The notes under the pieces: model-generated | What the model saw: the letters and a program-made list of their open reading frames with translations, nothing else | Database searches by the model: none | What the model was told of the DNA's origin: nothing | In this document: positions 39,061 to 48,500 of the stretch, one piece after another | How positions within the stretch are numbered: position 1 is the stretch's first letter | How the letters are laid out: the number at the start of each line of letters is the position of its first letter | Translations under genes and position numbers: made by a program | NCBI RefSeq assembly: GCF_027474825.1 | Contig: NZ_CP107030.1 | Span: 3,044,529 to 3,108,528 of the forward strand | Direction of reading: 5' to 3' | From: Maribacter halichondriae | Lineage (GTDB): Bacteria; Bacteroidota; Bacteroidia; Flavobacteriales; Flavobacteriaceae | Length of the DNA: 64,000 nt

Positions 39061-40638
39061 CTATTTGGTGTTTTCGGGAACGGCACTCCGCCATCCGCTC
39101 GCCAATCGCGCGGAGAGTTTTTTGATGGTTTCCTTTTGAGCGGGAGCTTCGGCGATATTAATGGTTTCGTCAGGGTCGTTCAGGCTATCGTACAGTTCCG
39201 CACTTTTAAAATCGCCCTTTACACCTTCTTTCTCATCCCAAGCATACCATTCGATGTAGTGGTAGTCTTTTGTATTTATCGAGTATCCCATATACCGCTT
39301 CCCGTCCACTGAAACTCTAGGCCTTCGATGAAACTGACTAAAGGCAGCTGTTTTCCAGGGCTGTTGGGGTTCGGTAAGCAAGGGAACGAAACTGGTGCCT
39401 TGGGCATATTCAGGAGTTTCAATACCGACAAGTTCACATAATGAAGGAAACATATCCACCAATTCGGTCAGTGCAAAAGTTTCTGCACCCCTCAATTTTT
39501 GGTCGGGATATCTGATGATCATCGGTACTTTTAAATCGATGTTATAGTTGGTCATTTTGCCCCAGCTGTTCAAATCGCCCAGTTTCCATCCATGATCTCC
39601 CCAAACGATGATAATCGTATTGTTATATATGTCTATTTTTTTCATGTGGGCAATCAAATTTCCAAGAAGCGCATCCACGTAACTAACACTGGCATAGTAT
39701 CCCTGCCTAAGAGTACGAACAGTGTCTTCTGCCATTCGGTAGTCCGACGTTGGGTGGCCGATATGGTTAAAACCATCATAATGTCTCAGTTCATACATCG
39801 AATTCATGGAGTACAAGGGTGCATTTTCCGAAACATTCGGGTTGTTGGGTAACTGAATCTTTTCTTTATCATAGAGATCCCAATATTTTTTGGGCACGGT
39901 AAACGGAAGATGTGGCCTAAAATATCCCAGTCCCATATAAAAGGGTTTGTCCATTTTTGATAAACGGGTCAGTGTTCTTTTCGCCAGCTCGTTTTGTGCA
40001 CCGTCGTAGTATAGTGTGTCGTGAACATCGGCTGCTTCCCAGGCAGGTCCTGTATTCCATCCATCGGCATATCTAATCGGACGTAATTTCAATAGGGAAT
40101 CCCTTTTTACCTCCTGGGATCTATTGACTTCCTCACTGATGTAAAAAGTTTCGCCGTCCCTTCCAAGCCATTCGGGTCGTAGATATTCCGAAGGTCGTAA
40201 ATCCGGCTCATCCCATGAAATAGAATCGGGCATGTAATTATGGAAAATTTTACCAATATTAACGGTATGATAACCGAACTTTGAAAAGTACTGTGGCATG
40301 GTCACTGCATCAGGTTCCAATTCACGAAACTTATCCCCCAAATGCCAAACTCTGGTGGAATCAGGTCGCAGCCCGGTCATTAAACTTGCGCGAGACGGGG
40401 CGCATACCGCCGCCTGGCAGAAGGTTTGTCTAAAGGTCATTCCCTCGCTCGCCAATTGGTCAATATTCGGACTAATGGCAATCGAATCTCCATAAACCCC
40501 CAATGTTGGCCTAAGGTCATCTATGGAGATAAAAAGTATGTTCGGTTTTCTATCGCTCTGGACAGTTTCTTTACAGCTAAGGAAAAGTAGAAAACTGAAT
40601 ATGAAAATTCCACTGGAAAATACAATCCTTAAAGACAT
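39061..40638 (-). CDS. Sulfatase (arylsulfatase/iduronate-2-sulfatase-like) lipoprotein
   Basis: 525 residues. A lipoprotein signal ends at LFLSC. NILFISIDDLRPTLGVYGD contains the metal ligands, and CAPSRASLMTG contains the C-x-P-S-R motif whose cysteine becomes formylglycine. GLGYFRPHLPF and WGDHGWKLGDL complete the active site. The sequence resembles iduronate-2-sulfatase-like S1 members. It would remove sulfate from a glycan at the cell surface. Alginate is not sulfated, so its presence implies another uronate-containing target (see findings). It is divergent from the gene at 40727. Confidence 0.9.
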   Translation of the reverse strand: MSLRIVFSSGIFIFSFLLFLSCKETVQSDRKPNILFISIDDLRPTLGVYGDSIAISPNIDQLASEGMTFRQTFCQAAVCAPSRASLMTGLRPDSTRVWHLGDKFRELEPDAVTMPQYFSKFGYHTVNIGKIFHNYMPDSISWDEPDLRPSEYLRPEWLGRDGETFYISEEVNRSQEVKRDSLLKLRPIRYADGWNTGPAWEAADVHDTLYYDGAQNELAKRTLTRLSKMDKPFYMGLGYFRPHLPFTVPKKYWDLYDKEKIQLPNNPNVSENAPLYSMNSMYELRHYDGFNHIGHPTSDYRMAEDTVRTLRQGYYASVSYVDALLGNLIAHMKKIDIYNNTIIIVWGDHGWKLGDLNSWGKMTNYNIDLKVPMIIRYPDQKLRGAETFALTELVDMFPSLCELVGIETPEYAQGTSFVPLLTEPQQPWKTAAFSQFHRRPRVSVDGKRYMGYSINTKDYHYIEWYAWDEKEGVKGDFKSAELYDSLNDPDETINIAEAPAQKETIKKLSARLASGWRSAVPENTK

Positions 40639-40726
40639 AAAAGTAATTTGTTAAAAGATAATGTATTATCGGTTTTCTCCAAACCTATAACAAAGAGTTT
40701 TAATTACTAGTTTTATAGGTGTCATT

Positions 40727-41551
40727 ATGTATAAACATCTGTCCGCATTACTCCTAGCCCTATTAATGCTTACTTCTTGTAGGGAAGCTAAAGTTCAACT
40801 CACACATGGTATAGATGAATCTGCTGGGGGAGGTTCCGTATATATTATCACTTCACCTTCGGCAACATATTATCTGGAAAAGACCGGCGGCGGTTTGTCA
40901 AGTATGATTGACAAGGATGGTGTGGATTGGATAGGCTTTCACAATAAAAAAGGTTCCGCCCATAAAGGCGAATACCGAGGTTTTCCAAATGCTGTTCATA
41001 AACAAGATGGTAGTTACTTTCACGCTATGAATGTGGGAACCGACCCATCAGGTTCGGCAGTAGACATTGAGTCCGAAAATCATGTTCGCATTACCTTTAC
41101 ATCGGACAATGAACTATGGCAAGGACAATGGGATTTTTACCCCAACCGCTGCGACTTCACAATGACAAAAATCAGCTCAGGTTATAACTATTGGGTACAA
41201 TATGAAGGAGTACCTGGCGGCGAAATGAACAGGACTGATTTTTGGTATGCCTCCGCCGATACAAAACAGCATCCTATTGACGAGCCCTTTGAAGACGACT
41301 TACCATCTCCTGAGTGGATGGCCTTCGGCGACACCAACTCACCCCGTGTACTTTATTTGCTGCATCATGAAGATGATGAACTCCCTGATAACTATGTATA
41401 TAGACCCGATATGACCGTGCTGGGTTTTGGCCGGCAAAATGGAGATAAGACCACCAAGCATTTAACTACCGTACAAACTTTTTCTATTGGCTTTGTCGAG
41501 TCCACAGAGCGTTCGGCTATAGATTTCGCTATCAGAAAGCTACTTGAATAA
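40727..41551 (+). CDS. Lipoprotein of unknown function (274 aa), candidate carbohydrate-active
   Basis: A lipoprotein signal ends at LMLTSC. The mature 250 residues look like a beta-sandwich rich in Trp, Tyr, Gly and Asp: YYLEKTGGGLSSMI, DWIGFHNKKGSAHKGEYRG, NELWQGQWDFYPNRCDF and LYLLHHEDDELPD. I recognise no named family. The paired aromatic and acidic residues and its place between a sulfatase and the PL7 gene make it likely to bind or act on algal glycan. It is divergent from the sulfatase; the 88-base gap has no operator of the O1 type. Confidence 0.7.
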   Translation: MYKHLSALLLALLMLTSCREAKVQLTHGIDESAGGGSVYIITSPSATYYLEKTGGGLSSMIDKDGVDWIGFHNKKGSAHKGEYRGFPNAVHKQDGSYFHAMNVGTDPSGSAVDIESENHVRITFTSDNELWQGQWDFYPNRCDFTMTKISSGYNYWVQYEGVPGGEMNRTDFWYASADTKQHPIDEPFEDDLPSPEWMAFGDTNSPRVLYLLHHEDDELPDNYVYRPDMTVLGFGRQNGDKTTKHLTTVQTFSIGFVESTERSAIDFAIRKLLE

Positions 41552-41639
41552 CTACCTTCCAGCTAATTTACTATATCGTTGATTTCACTTTTGATAAATT
41601 GACAATTCGGGATTAAAATCGCCGATTTAATGTTAAATA

Positions 41640-41670
41640 TTTGGTAGTCTTACAAATATCCTTATTTTTG
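41640..41670 (+). promoter_or_regulatory. Promoter of the PL7 operon
   Basis: TTTG at 41640-41643 and TATTTTTG at 41663-41670 are 19 bases apart, matching the Bacteroidota -33/-7 arrangement exactly. The -7 box overlaps operator O2. The 40-base block ending here resembles the one before operator O1. Confidence 0.75.
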
Positions 41671-41692
41671 GTAAACCAAAGTGGTTAACCAA
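41668..41692. promoter_or_regulatory. Operator O2: double palindrome for the FadR-type regulator
   Basis: TTGGTAAACCAA at 41668-41679 and TGGTTAACCA at 41682-41691 have the same spacing as in O1. Only one base in the linker differs from O1. Confidence 0.75.
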
Positions 41693-41840
41693 TTTGAAAT
41701 AGTAAGAGTTCTTCAATTGATGTGGCTTTATTTTTATTACAAGTAAGTCTAATTTTAAACTTTGAAGAATTAAATGGGCTGTCGCAAAAGCTAATCCAGG
41801 TACTGATATTCCGTTAATTGTAACCAACATAAAAAATAAC

Positions 41841-43898
41841 ATGAACTTAAAAATAACCAAATCCAATTTTGTTCATTATCCATTAATGGTAATTGCTGTG
41901 GTACTACTGAATAGTTGTGGAGATATGAATAAAAAGCAAAACGACACAAAGGAGTTTGAGAAGTTAGCTCTGGGGACTACTGCAAACGACATCATACCAT
42001 TTTTTCAACATTGGAACTTAATCTTAGGTGATGGTTCTAATGTAGGTCAGGCAACTGACTATGAGAACAAGGATTTCTTTTATACTGCAAGCGATGACAA
42101 TGGAGATTGGGTAGTATTTAAGTCCCCGAATGCAGGTAGTACTCATGGTTCTTCCAACAATACAAGAACCGAGCTGGCCCAATTAAAAAAGTGGACACCA
42201 ATGACGGAAGCCAAAATGAACGCCACGCTTAAGGTAATGAATGTGTCAACTACTGGGGATGCCCGCGTTGCTGCCACGTACTCCGTAGTGGTTGGTCAGA
42301 TTCATAGCGCTGACGGTCATGAGAACGAACCCTTAAAAATATTTTACAAAAAATTCCCTGGTCATACGAAAGGTTCGGTCTTTTGGCATTATGAAATCAA
42401 TACAGCAGGCGATGATAACTCACGTAGATGGGATTATTCCTATCCTATCTGGGGTTATGACTTTTCTGTTGTTGGAACTGATGCAAACACCTATCCGCCA
42501 GAACCACAAGATGGAATTGCTTTAGGTGAAGAGTTCAGTTATGAAGTAGATATTAAGGATGGAATGATGCATCTAACATTTACTAGTGAAGGGCATGAGA
42601 CCAAAACATTTACTAAAAATCTAATTTCCTCTGAATATACAGAACGCTCAAATATACCAGAACAAGTCAAAAAATTATTCGTACCCATAGGTCAAGATGG
42701 TTTAGAGCGTAAAGATGCGTACACAGGCGAGGGCCTCTTTTTTAAATTGGGAACGTACAACCAAACGAACGGAAAAGACCCTAAAGTCAACAAGGTATGG
42801 TGCTCAGGAGCTGAAACCCATGGTGGTGATCTTCAAAAGCAATATGCAGATGGTAATTATGCTGAAGTTTGGTTCAAATCAGCAAATATCACAATCAGTG
42901 ATGATGCCATATCCAATGCAGGGTATTTCGAAGCTAATGATGGCTTAAGTACAAAAACAGTTTATCCAAGTGAAATAATTCCCTTTATGGATAAATTTAA
43001 AATATTGCTGGGCAATGGAACGACTGTAGAGGATCTCACAGCGTTCGAACATAAAGATTTTTTCTATACTGTAATTGATGGTACGAGGCGCTGGGTGGTC
43101 TATAAAACACCAAATTCTGGCGTCACTTCAAAAAACTCCAGCAATACCAGAACGGAGTTGCACGAAAAAAGAGAATGGACACCTGAAGAAGGGGGTAAAC
43201 TAACCGGCACCTGTAAGGTCATGCAAGTTTCTACTTCTGGCCATGCCAGAGTTGCAGCCTCTTACGCAACAGTGGTGGGGCAAATTCATAGTGGTGAAGG
43301 ACATGAAAATGAACCTTTGAAAATATTTTATAAGAAATTCCCAGGCCATACCAAAGGCTCCGTATTTTGGAATTATGAAATCAATACAGCTGGCGATGAT
43401 AATTCTGGAAGGTGGGATTATTCCACCGCGGTATGGGGAAATGATATGTCCGTGGTTGGAACAAGCAAAAATGAGTATCCCGCTGAACCAGAAGATGGAA
43501 TAGAATTAGGAGAAGAATTCAGTTATGAAGTAAATGTGTATAAGGGCATCATGTATCTCACATTCAAAAGTGACAAACATGAAACCAAAACATTTACTAA
43601 AAACTTGATTTCATCAGATTATACTGAAAAATCAGACTTGCCAACACAGACGCAGAAAATGTTCGTTCCAATGGGTCAAGACGGTACTGAAAGAGCCACT
43701 GCTTATAAAGGCGAGTTAAATTATTTCAAGCAAGGTGTTTATAACCAAACCAATGGTAAAAGTCCTGAGACAAATATGGTTTGGTCTACAGGTGCTGAAA
43801 CCTATGGCGGTGATATCACAAAGCAATATGAAAACGGCTGCTATTCCGAAGTATGGTTTGTAGATGCAACAGTGGGGCCGGGTGTGCCAAATAAGTAA
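41841..43898 (+). CDS. Tandem PL7 (alginate_lyase2) lipoprotein
   Basis: 685 residues with a lipoprotein signal ending at VVLLNSC. Two PL7-like modules occupy about 45-345 and 375-680 and are offset by about 328 residues. Each has the catalytic signatures RTEL (NNTRTELAQ, SNTRTELHE), VVGQIHS with the essential His, and FKxGxYNQTNG (FKLGTYNQTNG, FKQGVYNQTNG). The segment ENEPLKIFYKKFPGHTKGSV is identical in both. It cleaves alginate, and both modules look active. Double-module PL7 proteins are unusual. It is the first gene of operon 2, behind operator O2. Confidence 0.9.
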   Translation: MNLKITKSNFVHYPLMVIAVVLLNSCGDMNKKQNDTKEFEKLALGTTANDIIPFFQHWNLILGDGSNVGQATDYENKDFFYTASDDNGDWVVFKSPNAGSTHGSSNNTRTELAQLKKWTPMTEAKMNATLKVMNVSTTGDARVAATYSVVVGQIHSADGHENEPLKIFYKKFPGHTKGSVFWHYEINTAGDDNSRRWDYSYPIWGYDFSVVGTDANTYPPEPQDGIALGEEFSYEVDIKDGMMHLTFTSEGHETKTFTKNLISSEYTERSNIPEQVKKLFVPIGQDGLERKDAYTGEGLFFKLGTYNQTNGKDPKVNKVWCSGAETHGGDLQKQYADGNYAEVWFKSANITISDDAISNAGYFEANDGLSTKTVYPSEIIPFMDKFKILLGNGTTVEDLTAFEHKDFFYTVIDGTRRWVVYKTPNSGVTSKNSSNTRTELHEKREWTPEEGGKLTGTCKVMQVSTSGHARVAASYATVVGQIHSGEGHENEPLKIFYKKFPGHTKGSVFWNYEINTAGDDNSGRWDYSTAVWGNDMSVVGTSKNEYPAEPEDGIELGEEFSYEVNVYKGIMYLTFKSDKHETKTFTKNLISSDYTEKSDLPTQTQKMFVPMGQDGTERATAYKGELNYFKQGVYNQTNGKSPETNMVWSTGAETYGGDITKQYENGCYSEVWFVDATVGPGVPNK

Positions 43899-43938
43899 AT
43901 CAGCACTACATTTATAACGAATCAAAACCAATAAAAAA

Positions 43939-44313
43939 ATGAAACGATTTAGTGAGAAATATATCATAACCAAGGAAATGGAATGGGAAGAACTTGGTGG
44001 AGGTGTATCAAGAAAGTTCTTAGGTTACGACAACCAAATCATGATGGTAAAAGTGAAATTTGACAAAGGAGCATTAGGTGCCCCACATCAACATTTTCAC
44101 ACACAAGCTACCTATTGTGTTTCAGGTAAATTTGAATTTGAAATTGATGGAGAAAAGAAAATTGTAGAAGCAGGAGATGGAGTTTATATAGAACCTAATT
44201 TATTACATAGTGCAGTTTGTTTGGAAGAAGGAGTGCTAATTGACACATTTAGCCCTGTAAGAGAAGATTTCTTAAGTGGTGGTGGGGTATCTTATTTTGG
44301 AGATAAACAGTAA
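43939..44313 (+). CDS. kdgF: KdgF-like cupin, linearises unsaturated uronates
   Basis: 124 residues with a single cupin barrel. Metal ligands are HQHFHTQ near 49-55 and the later LLHSAV; YCVSGKFEFEIDGEKKIVEAGDGVYI separates them. KdgF converts delta-4,5-unsaturated monouronates to the linear 4-deoxy-L-erythro-5-hexoseulose uronate, or to 5-keto-4-deoxyuronate from pectin. The gene follows the PL7 gene by 40 bases and precedes the SDR gene by 56, the expected order for lyase-product processing. It is cytoplasmic. Confidence 0.88.
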   Translation: MKRFSEKYIITKEMEWEELGGGVSRKFLGYDNQIMMVKVKFDKGALGAPHQHFHTQATYCVSGKFEFEIDGEKKIVEAGDGVYIEPNLLHSAVCLEEGVLIDTFSPVREDFLSGGGVSYFGDKQ

Positions 44314-44369
44314 TAATAAAAAAACCGCTAGTCCTATTCGAGAGGACTTTATGTCATAAAAAAATACCT

Positions 44370-45122
44370 ATGGATTTAAAAGGAAAAGTAGCCATCGTAA
44401 CCGGTGGAACAAGGGATATCGGAAGAGCCATAAGTGTAAGATTGGCAAAGGAAGGTGCAAAAGTTGTTGCCAACTACTTCAATAACGAAGAAAATGCCTA
44501 TGAAACCCTCAAAGAGATCGAGTCGGCAGGAGGAACGGCAATTATCGTCAAAGGCGATATGACCAAAAAGGAAGATGTAGACAATTTAGTAAAAGAAACA
44601 ACTGCAGCGTTCGGAGATTCAATTGATATTGTAGTTAACAATGCCGGAGGATTAGTTGCCAGAAAAACCATAGCAGAAATGGACGAGGCCTTTTTTAATA
44701 AGGTTATGTTCTTAAACCTCAACTCCACATTTTTAGTATCAAAAGCAACTTTGCCACATATGGGGTCCGGTGGTTCAATAGTGAACATTGCTTCCCAGGC
44801 GGGAAGAGATGGCGGCGGCGGCGGTTCTTTGGCCTATGCAACATCAAAAGGAGCAGTGATGACCTTCACAAGAGGATTGGCAAAAGAAGTGGGCCCAAAA
44901 GGTATTCGGGTAAATTCACTATGCCCTGGAATGATCGCAACCAAATTTCATGATGATTTCACCAAAGATGAGGTGCGTAAAAAAGTGGAAGGTATGACAC
45001 CGCTTCGTAGACAGGGCTCTGCAGAAGAAATTGCGAATACGGTGGCTTGTTTGGCTTCCTCTGAAACCTCTTTTATGACGGGTGCGAATGTAGATATTAA
45101 CGGGGGGCTGGCCTTTTCTTAG
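44370..45122 (+). CDS. SDR-family oxidoreductase, likely DEH reductase
   Basis: 250 residues of a classical short-chain dehydrogenase. TGGTRDIGRAI binds the cofactor, NNAGG follows, and catalytic Tyr and Lys lie in YATSKGAV. Together with KdgF it fits reduction of 4-deoxy-L-erythro-5-hexoseulose uronate (DEH) to KDG, the step catalysed by DehR-type or A1-R enzymes in alginate bacteria. A paralog is at 52976, so which one is the main DEH reductase is not known. It may prefer NADH or NADPH; that is not decidable here. Confidence 0.88.
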   Translation: MDLKGKVAIVTGGTRDIGRAISVRLAKEGAKVVANYFNNEENAYETLKEIESAGGTAIIVKGDMTKKEDVDNLVKETTAAFGDSIDIVVNNAGGLVARKTIAEMDEAFFNKVMFLNLNSTFLVSKATLPHMGSGGSIVNIASQAGRDGGGGGSLAYATSKGAVMTFTRGLAKEVGPKGIRVNSLCPGMIATKFHDDFTKDEVRKKVEGMTPLRRQGSAEEIANTVACLASSETSFMTGANVDINGGLAFS

Positions 45123-45237
45123 TAAAAATCTACTGAATTTTACCAGTTTGATAAGTTAGAAAGCGATTAATTGCGGACTTCCCAAAAACAGAAATCATAA
45201 AATTTGAATTTAATTTTTATTTAACAAAGTAATAACA

Positions 45238-45245
45238 TATATTTG
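45238..45245 (+). promoter_or_regulatory. -7 box of susC promoter
   Basis: TATATTTG matches TAnnTTTG and overlaps operator O3. A T-rich stretch lies at the -33 position but no clear TTTG. The resulting leader to susC is about 325 bases. Confidence 0.55.
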
Positions 45246-45267
45246 GTAAACCAAATTGGTTAACCAG
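45243..45267. promoter_or_regulatory. Operator O3: double palindrome for the FadR-type regulator
   Basis: TTGGTAAACCAA at 45243-45254 and TGGTTAACCA at 45257-45266, with the same layout as O1 and O2. A further half site GGGAAACCAA lies at 45271-45280. Confidence 0.72.
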
Positions 45268-45356
45268 TATGGGAAACCAATTAAAAAACACTCAAAAGCT
45301 TAACTACTAACGAACTATAACTAACAAAATGAGAAAATAAAAATCTAAGGAAAGAA

Positions 45357-45386
45357 AAAAGGACGGGTGCACGCCCATCCTTTTAA
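45357..45386 (+). terminator. Hairpin with T tract in susC leader
   Basis: AAAGGA, a GGG/CCC core and TCCTTTT pair with one mismatch around a short GTGCAC centre. It is followed by AAAATC. It resembles an intrinsic terminator located inside the leader, about 115 bases after the predicted start of transcription. Confidence 0.5.
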
Positions 45387-45575
45387 AATCAATTACTTCA
45401 TTTTGAAGGGAAGTAATACTTACATGATACCATCGATATCATATTCTACAAAATTACAATAAACATTTGATCTTTTAGAATACGAGTCTTCGGTAAATCT
45501 TATTTAACAAGCGAGAAACTTGTTAAATACAAAAAGTGATATTGACTAACTTATTTTAACTAAAATTTGAACTTT

Positions 45576-48500
45576 ATGAAGATTACGTTATTAAAAAGGC
45601 TGTTATTGTTTGGAGCATTTATTTGTTTCTCAGCGGTATCGGCACAGACGGTAACAGGTACGGTAACTGATTCCAGTGGCCCGTTACCTGGAGCAAGTAT
45701 TGTGGTAAAAGGAACCACAAATGGTACACAGACTGATTTCGATGGCAATTATTCAATAGACAATGTAGATAGTTCTGCTACCTTGGTATTTAGCTACATT
45801 GGTTTTGCTACCCAAGAAATTGCAGTTAATGGTCAGAGTGCCATAAATGTAGTTCTCGCAGAAGACGCTAGCCAACTTGAAGAAGTTGTAGTAGTAGGTT
45901 ATGGTACGCAAAAGAGAGCAAATATTACCGGTGCTGTCGCTAAAGTAGGAGGAGCTGAAGTTGCGGGTATTCAAGCGGCGCGTGTTGATGATGCATTGGC
46001 AGGTAAGTTGCCAGGGGTTTTGATTCAAAACCAAAGCGGTGAGCCGGGTGCTGATCCAAAGATTCAAGTAAGGGCAGCTTCATCACTATCAGGTGATTCA
46101 AATCCATTGATTGTTGTGGATGGGTATCCTATTTCAGGAAGTTTAGCAACGGTGAACCCAAACGATATTCAAAGTTTAGAGGTTTTAAAAGATGCTGCTT
46201 CCGCCGCCATTTATGGTTCTAGGGGAGCAAATGGTGTTATTTTGGTTACAACCAAAAAAGGTAGAGCAGGTAAAGCTAACTTTAGCTATAACAGTTATAC
46301 CAGCTTCTCACAAAAATATGTGAAAGACATTGAAATGCTCAAAACGGCTTCAGAATGGGCTGATGAATTGCAAACAAGCGCTTATGATCTTTCTGAAGTT
46401 GATCCCGGTCTATTGAATTATAGATTAAATGCCCTTAGTAATGCCCCTGATGTAGTAAGTATGGAAGATTGGCTTTTCCAAAATGGTACTACACAAAGTC
46501 ATGACCTCAGCGTTAGCGGAGGTAGTGAAGACTTAAGAGCCTTCGGTTCTCTTGGTTACTTGAACACTGAGGGTATCGTAAGGGGGCAAGGTTTTGAAAG
46601 AATGAACGCACGTTTGAATGTCGATGCTAATTTGGGAGAAAGAATTCAGGCCGGAGTAAGTTTTAATGGATTCTATGGAAAGCAAGATATTGTACCTCAT
46701 GACATGCGAGATCTGTTACGATCGTACAGTATTCACCCTATTTACCATACACAAGCGTCTATTGATTTCGTCCAACAATTGGATGCTCAAAGACAGGCAT
46801 TGTTCGATGCGACCGGTGGAGCGAATATTCCAGGAGCATTTGCTAACCCATTTGATAATGGATATAGGGGTACCGGTAATATTAACTCAAGTATCTACAC
46901 GTTACAGCCAGGTGATATTGCACACGAATGGCATTATGGTAGAGAGCAAAACGGTATTGGTGGATCAGGAGATTCAGGTCCAGCAGCAAAATTTGACAAT
47001 GCACGGAATTATCAAAAAACCTATTTTGGTAATGTGAGCTCTTATCTACAATTCGAACTTTTTGATGGACTAAATATTAAAACCGTTCTGGGTGGAGATT
47101 TTAGGGATGTCGAGAACTATTATTATCAAGGAACTTTGGCGGATGCTCGTGAGCGTACCAATCAATCTGACTTGGATATCTCGAATATAAGAACATCTTC
47201 CGTATTAAGTGAAACTACATTGAACTATGCTAAAGTAATTGGCAAACACGATATAGCTGCGGTAGCAGGCTTTGAAGTACAAAATAACTATATCAAGGGA
47301 TTTAGCTCAAATGCAACGAATGTACCAATTGGTCTGCCTCTAAATTATGGTCTATTTGACCCCGCAGACGTGATTACAACGGAGATAGATGAAACTAGGT
47401 CAAGAAGGAGTGTTTTTGGAAGAATTCAATATGCGTTTGACGATCGTTATTTGGTAACCGCTTCGCTTAGAAGGGACGGTGATTCTCGTTTCGGGGCTAA
47501 TAAGAGATTCGCAACGTTCCCAGCACTTTCTTTAGGTTGGAACATACATAATGAATCATTTTTAAAGGATAGCGATAAGTTGAGCCAGTTTAAACTTAGG
47601 TTTAGTACAGGTTCTTTAGGTACCACTTCTTTCTTAGGGTCGTACGACGCGTTGAGTTTACTGAGTGCTGCGCCAACTGCTACCGGGACTGGATTTCTTA
47701 TACCTAGTAATATAGCAAACCCTGATTTAACTTGGCAGACCAATACGGAGACAAACTACGGTGTTGATTTAGGATTTTTTAATAACCGCTTAAGATTGGG
47801 TGTAGATTATTATACCTCTGATATTGAAGACATGTTGATTAACCAAAGTGTTTCAGAAGTGTTCGGTGTACCCTCTGTTGTACTAAATCGTGGTAATATA
47901 ACAAGTTCCGGTTTGGAGTTGGAACTAAATGCAAGCATAATACAAGCCGAAGAATTGTCTTGGAGCGTTGGCGCCAACTTATCTACCGTTAATCAAGAAA
48001 TCACTAGTCTTGGTGATTTGGACGAACTGCCTCGGGTAGTTTATGGTGGACCGAGTGGTAGAGGTCCTGAATTTCGGAATTATGTAGGTGGAGAACTTGG
48101 TGAAATGTGGGGATATGAAGTGACCGGAGAAGTTGAAACGATCCATATAGCTGATCCAACAAGAAATATCGGATTCGGCAGCTCAGAATGGTATGTTGTA
48201 GACCAAAACGGTGATGGTGAAATTACGTATGAAGGTGATTATGTCAAGTTAGGGTCAGCTACTCCTGATTTTTATTGGGGACTGTCAAGTAATTTAAACT
48301 ATAAGGCTTTTGATTTAGCACTTCAGTTCCAAGGGTCTCAAGGAGCGGAGGTTTACAATATCGATCCGATTTACTGGAAATCACAATTTGGTGGTAGAGT
48401 GCGCGATAGTTTTGACGCCAATGACGATGGCATTGCCGATGCTACTGGCCAGTTTTATCAGGAAACCAGAAATGCTCATGGTTCAGGGGTTCAGGATGCT

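Larger units (their letters stand above)
41552..41840. other. Regulatory gap upstream of the PL7 operon
   Basis: It contains the O2 promoter and operator listed separately and a short inverted repeat (ATTAAAATCG and CCGATTTAAT at about 41613-41631). No coding sequence is supported. The transcript start predicted from the -7 box leaves a leader of about 160 bases before the PL7 start. Confidence 0.55.
45123..45575. other. Long regulatory gap upstream of susC with operator and two hairpins
   Basis: It contains operator O3 and its -7 box, then a roughly 330-base leader with two hairpins: GGACGGGTGCACGCCCATCC with a T tract at about 45357-45386, and ATTACTTC paired with GAAGTAAT at 45392-45416. 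No coding sequence is supported. Such leaders could terminate or attenuate susC transcription, or encode a small RNA. Confidence 0.55.

Noticed and set aside
41841..43898. PL7 tandem modules as an assembly duplication
   Set aside because: The two modules differ throughout at DNA level, with only a short identical protein block, so they represent an old duplication.
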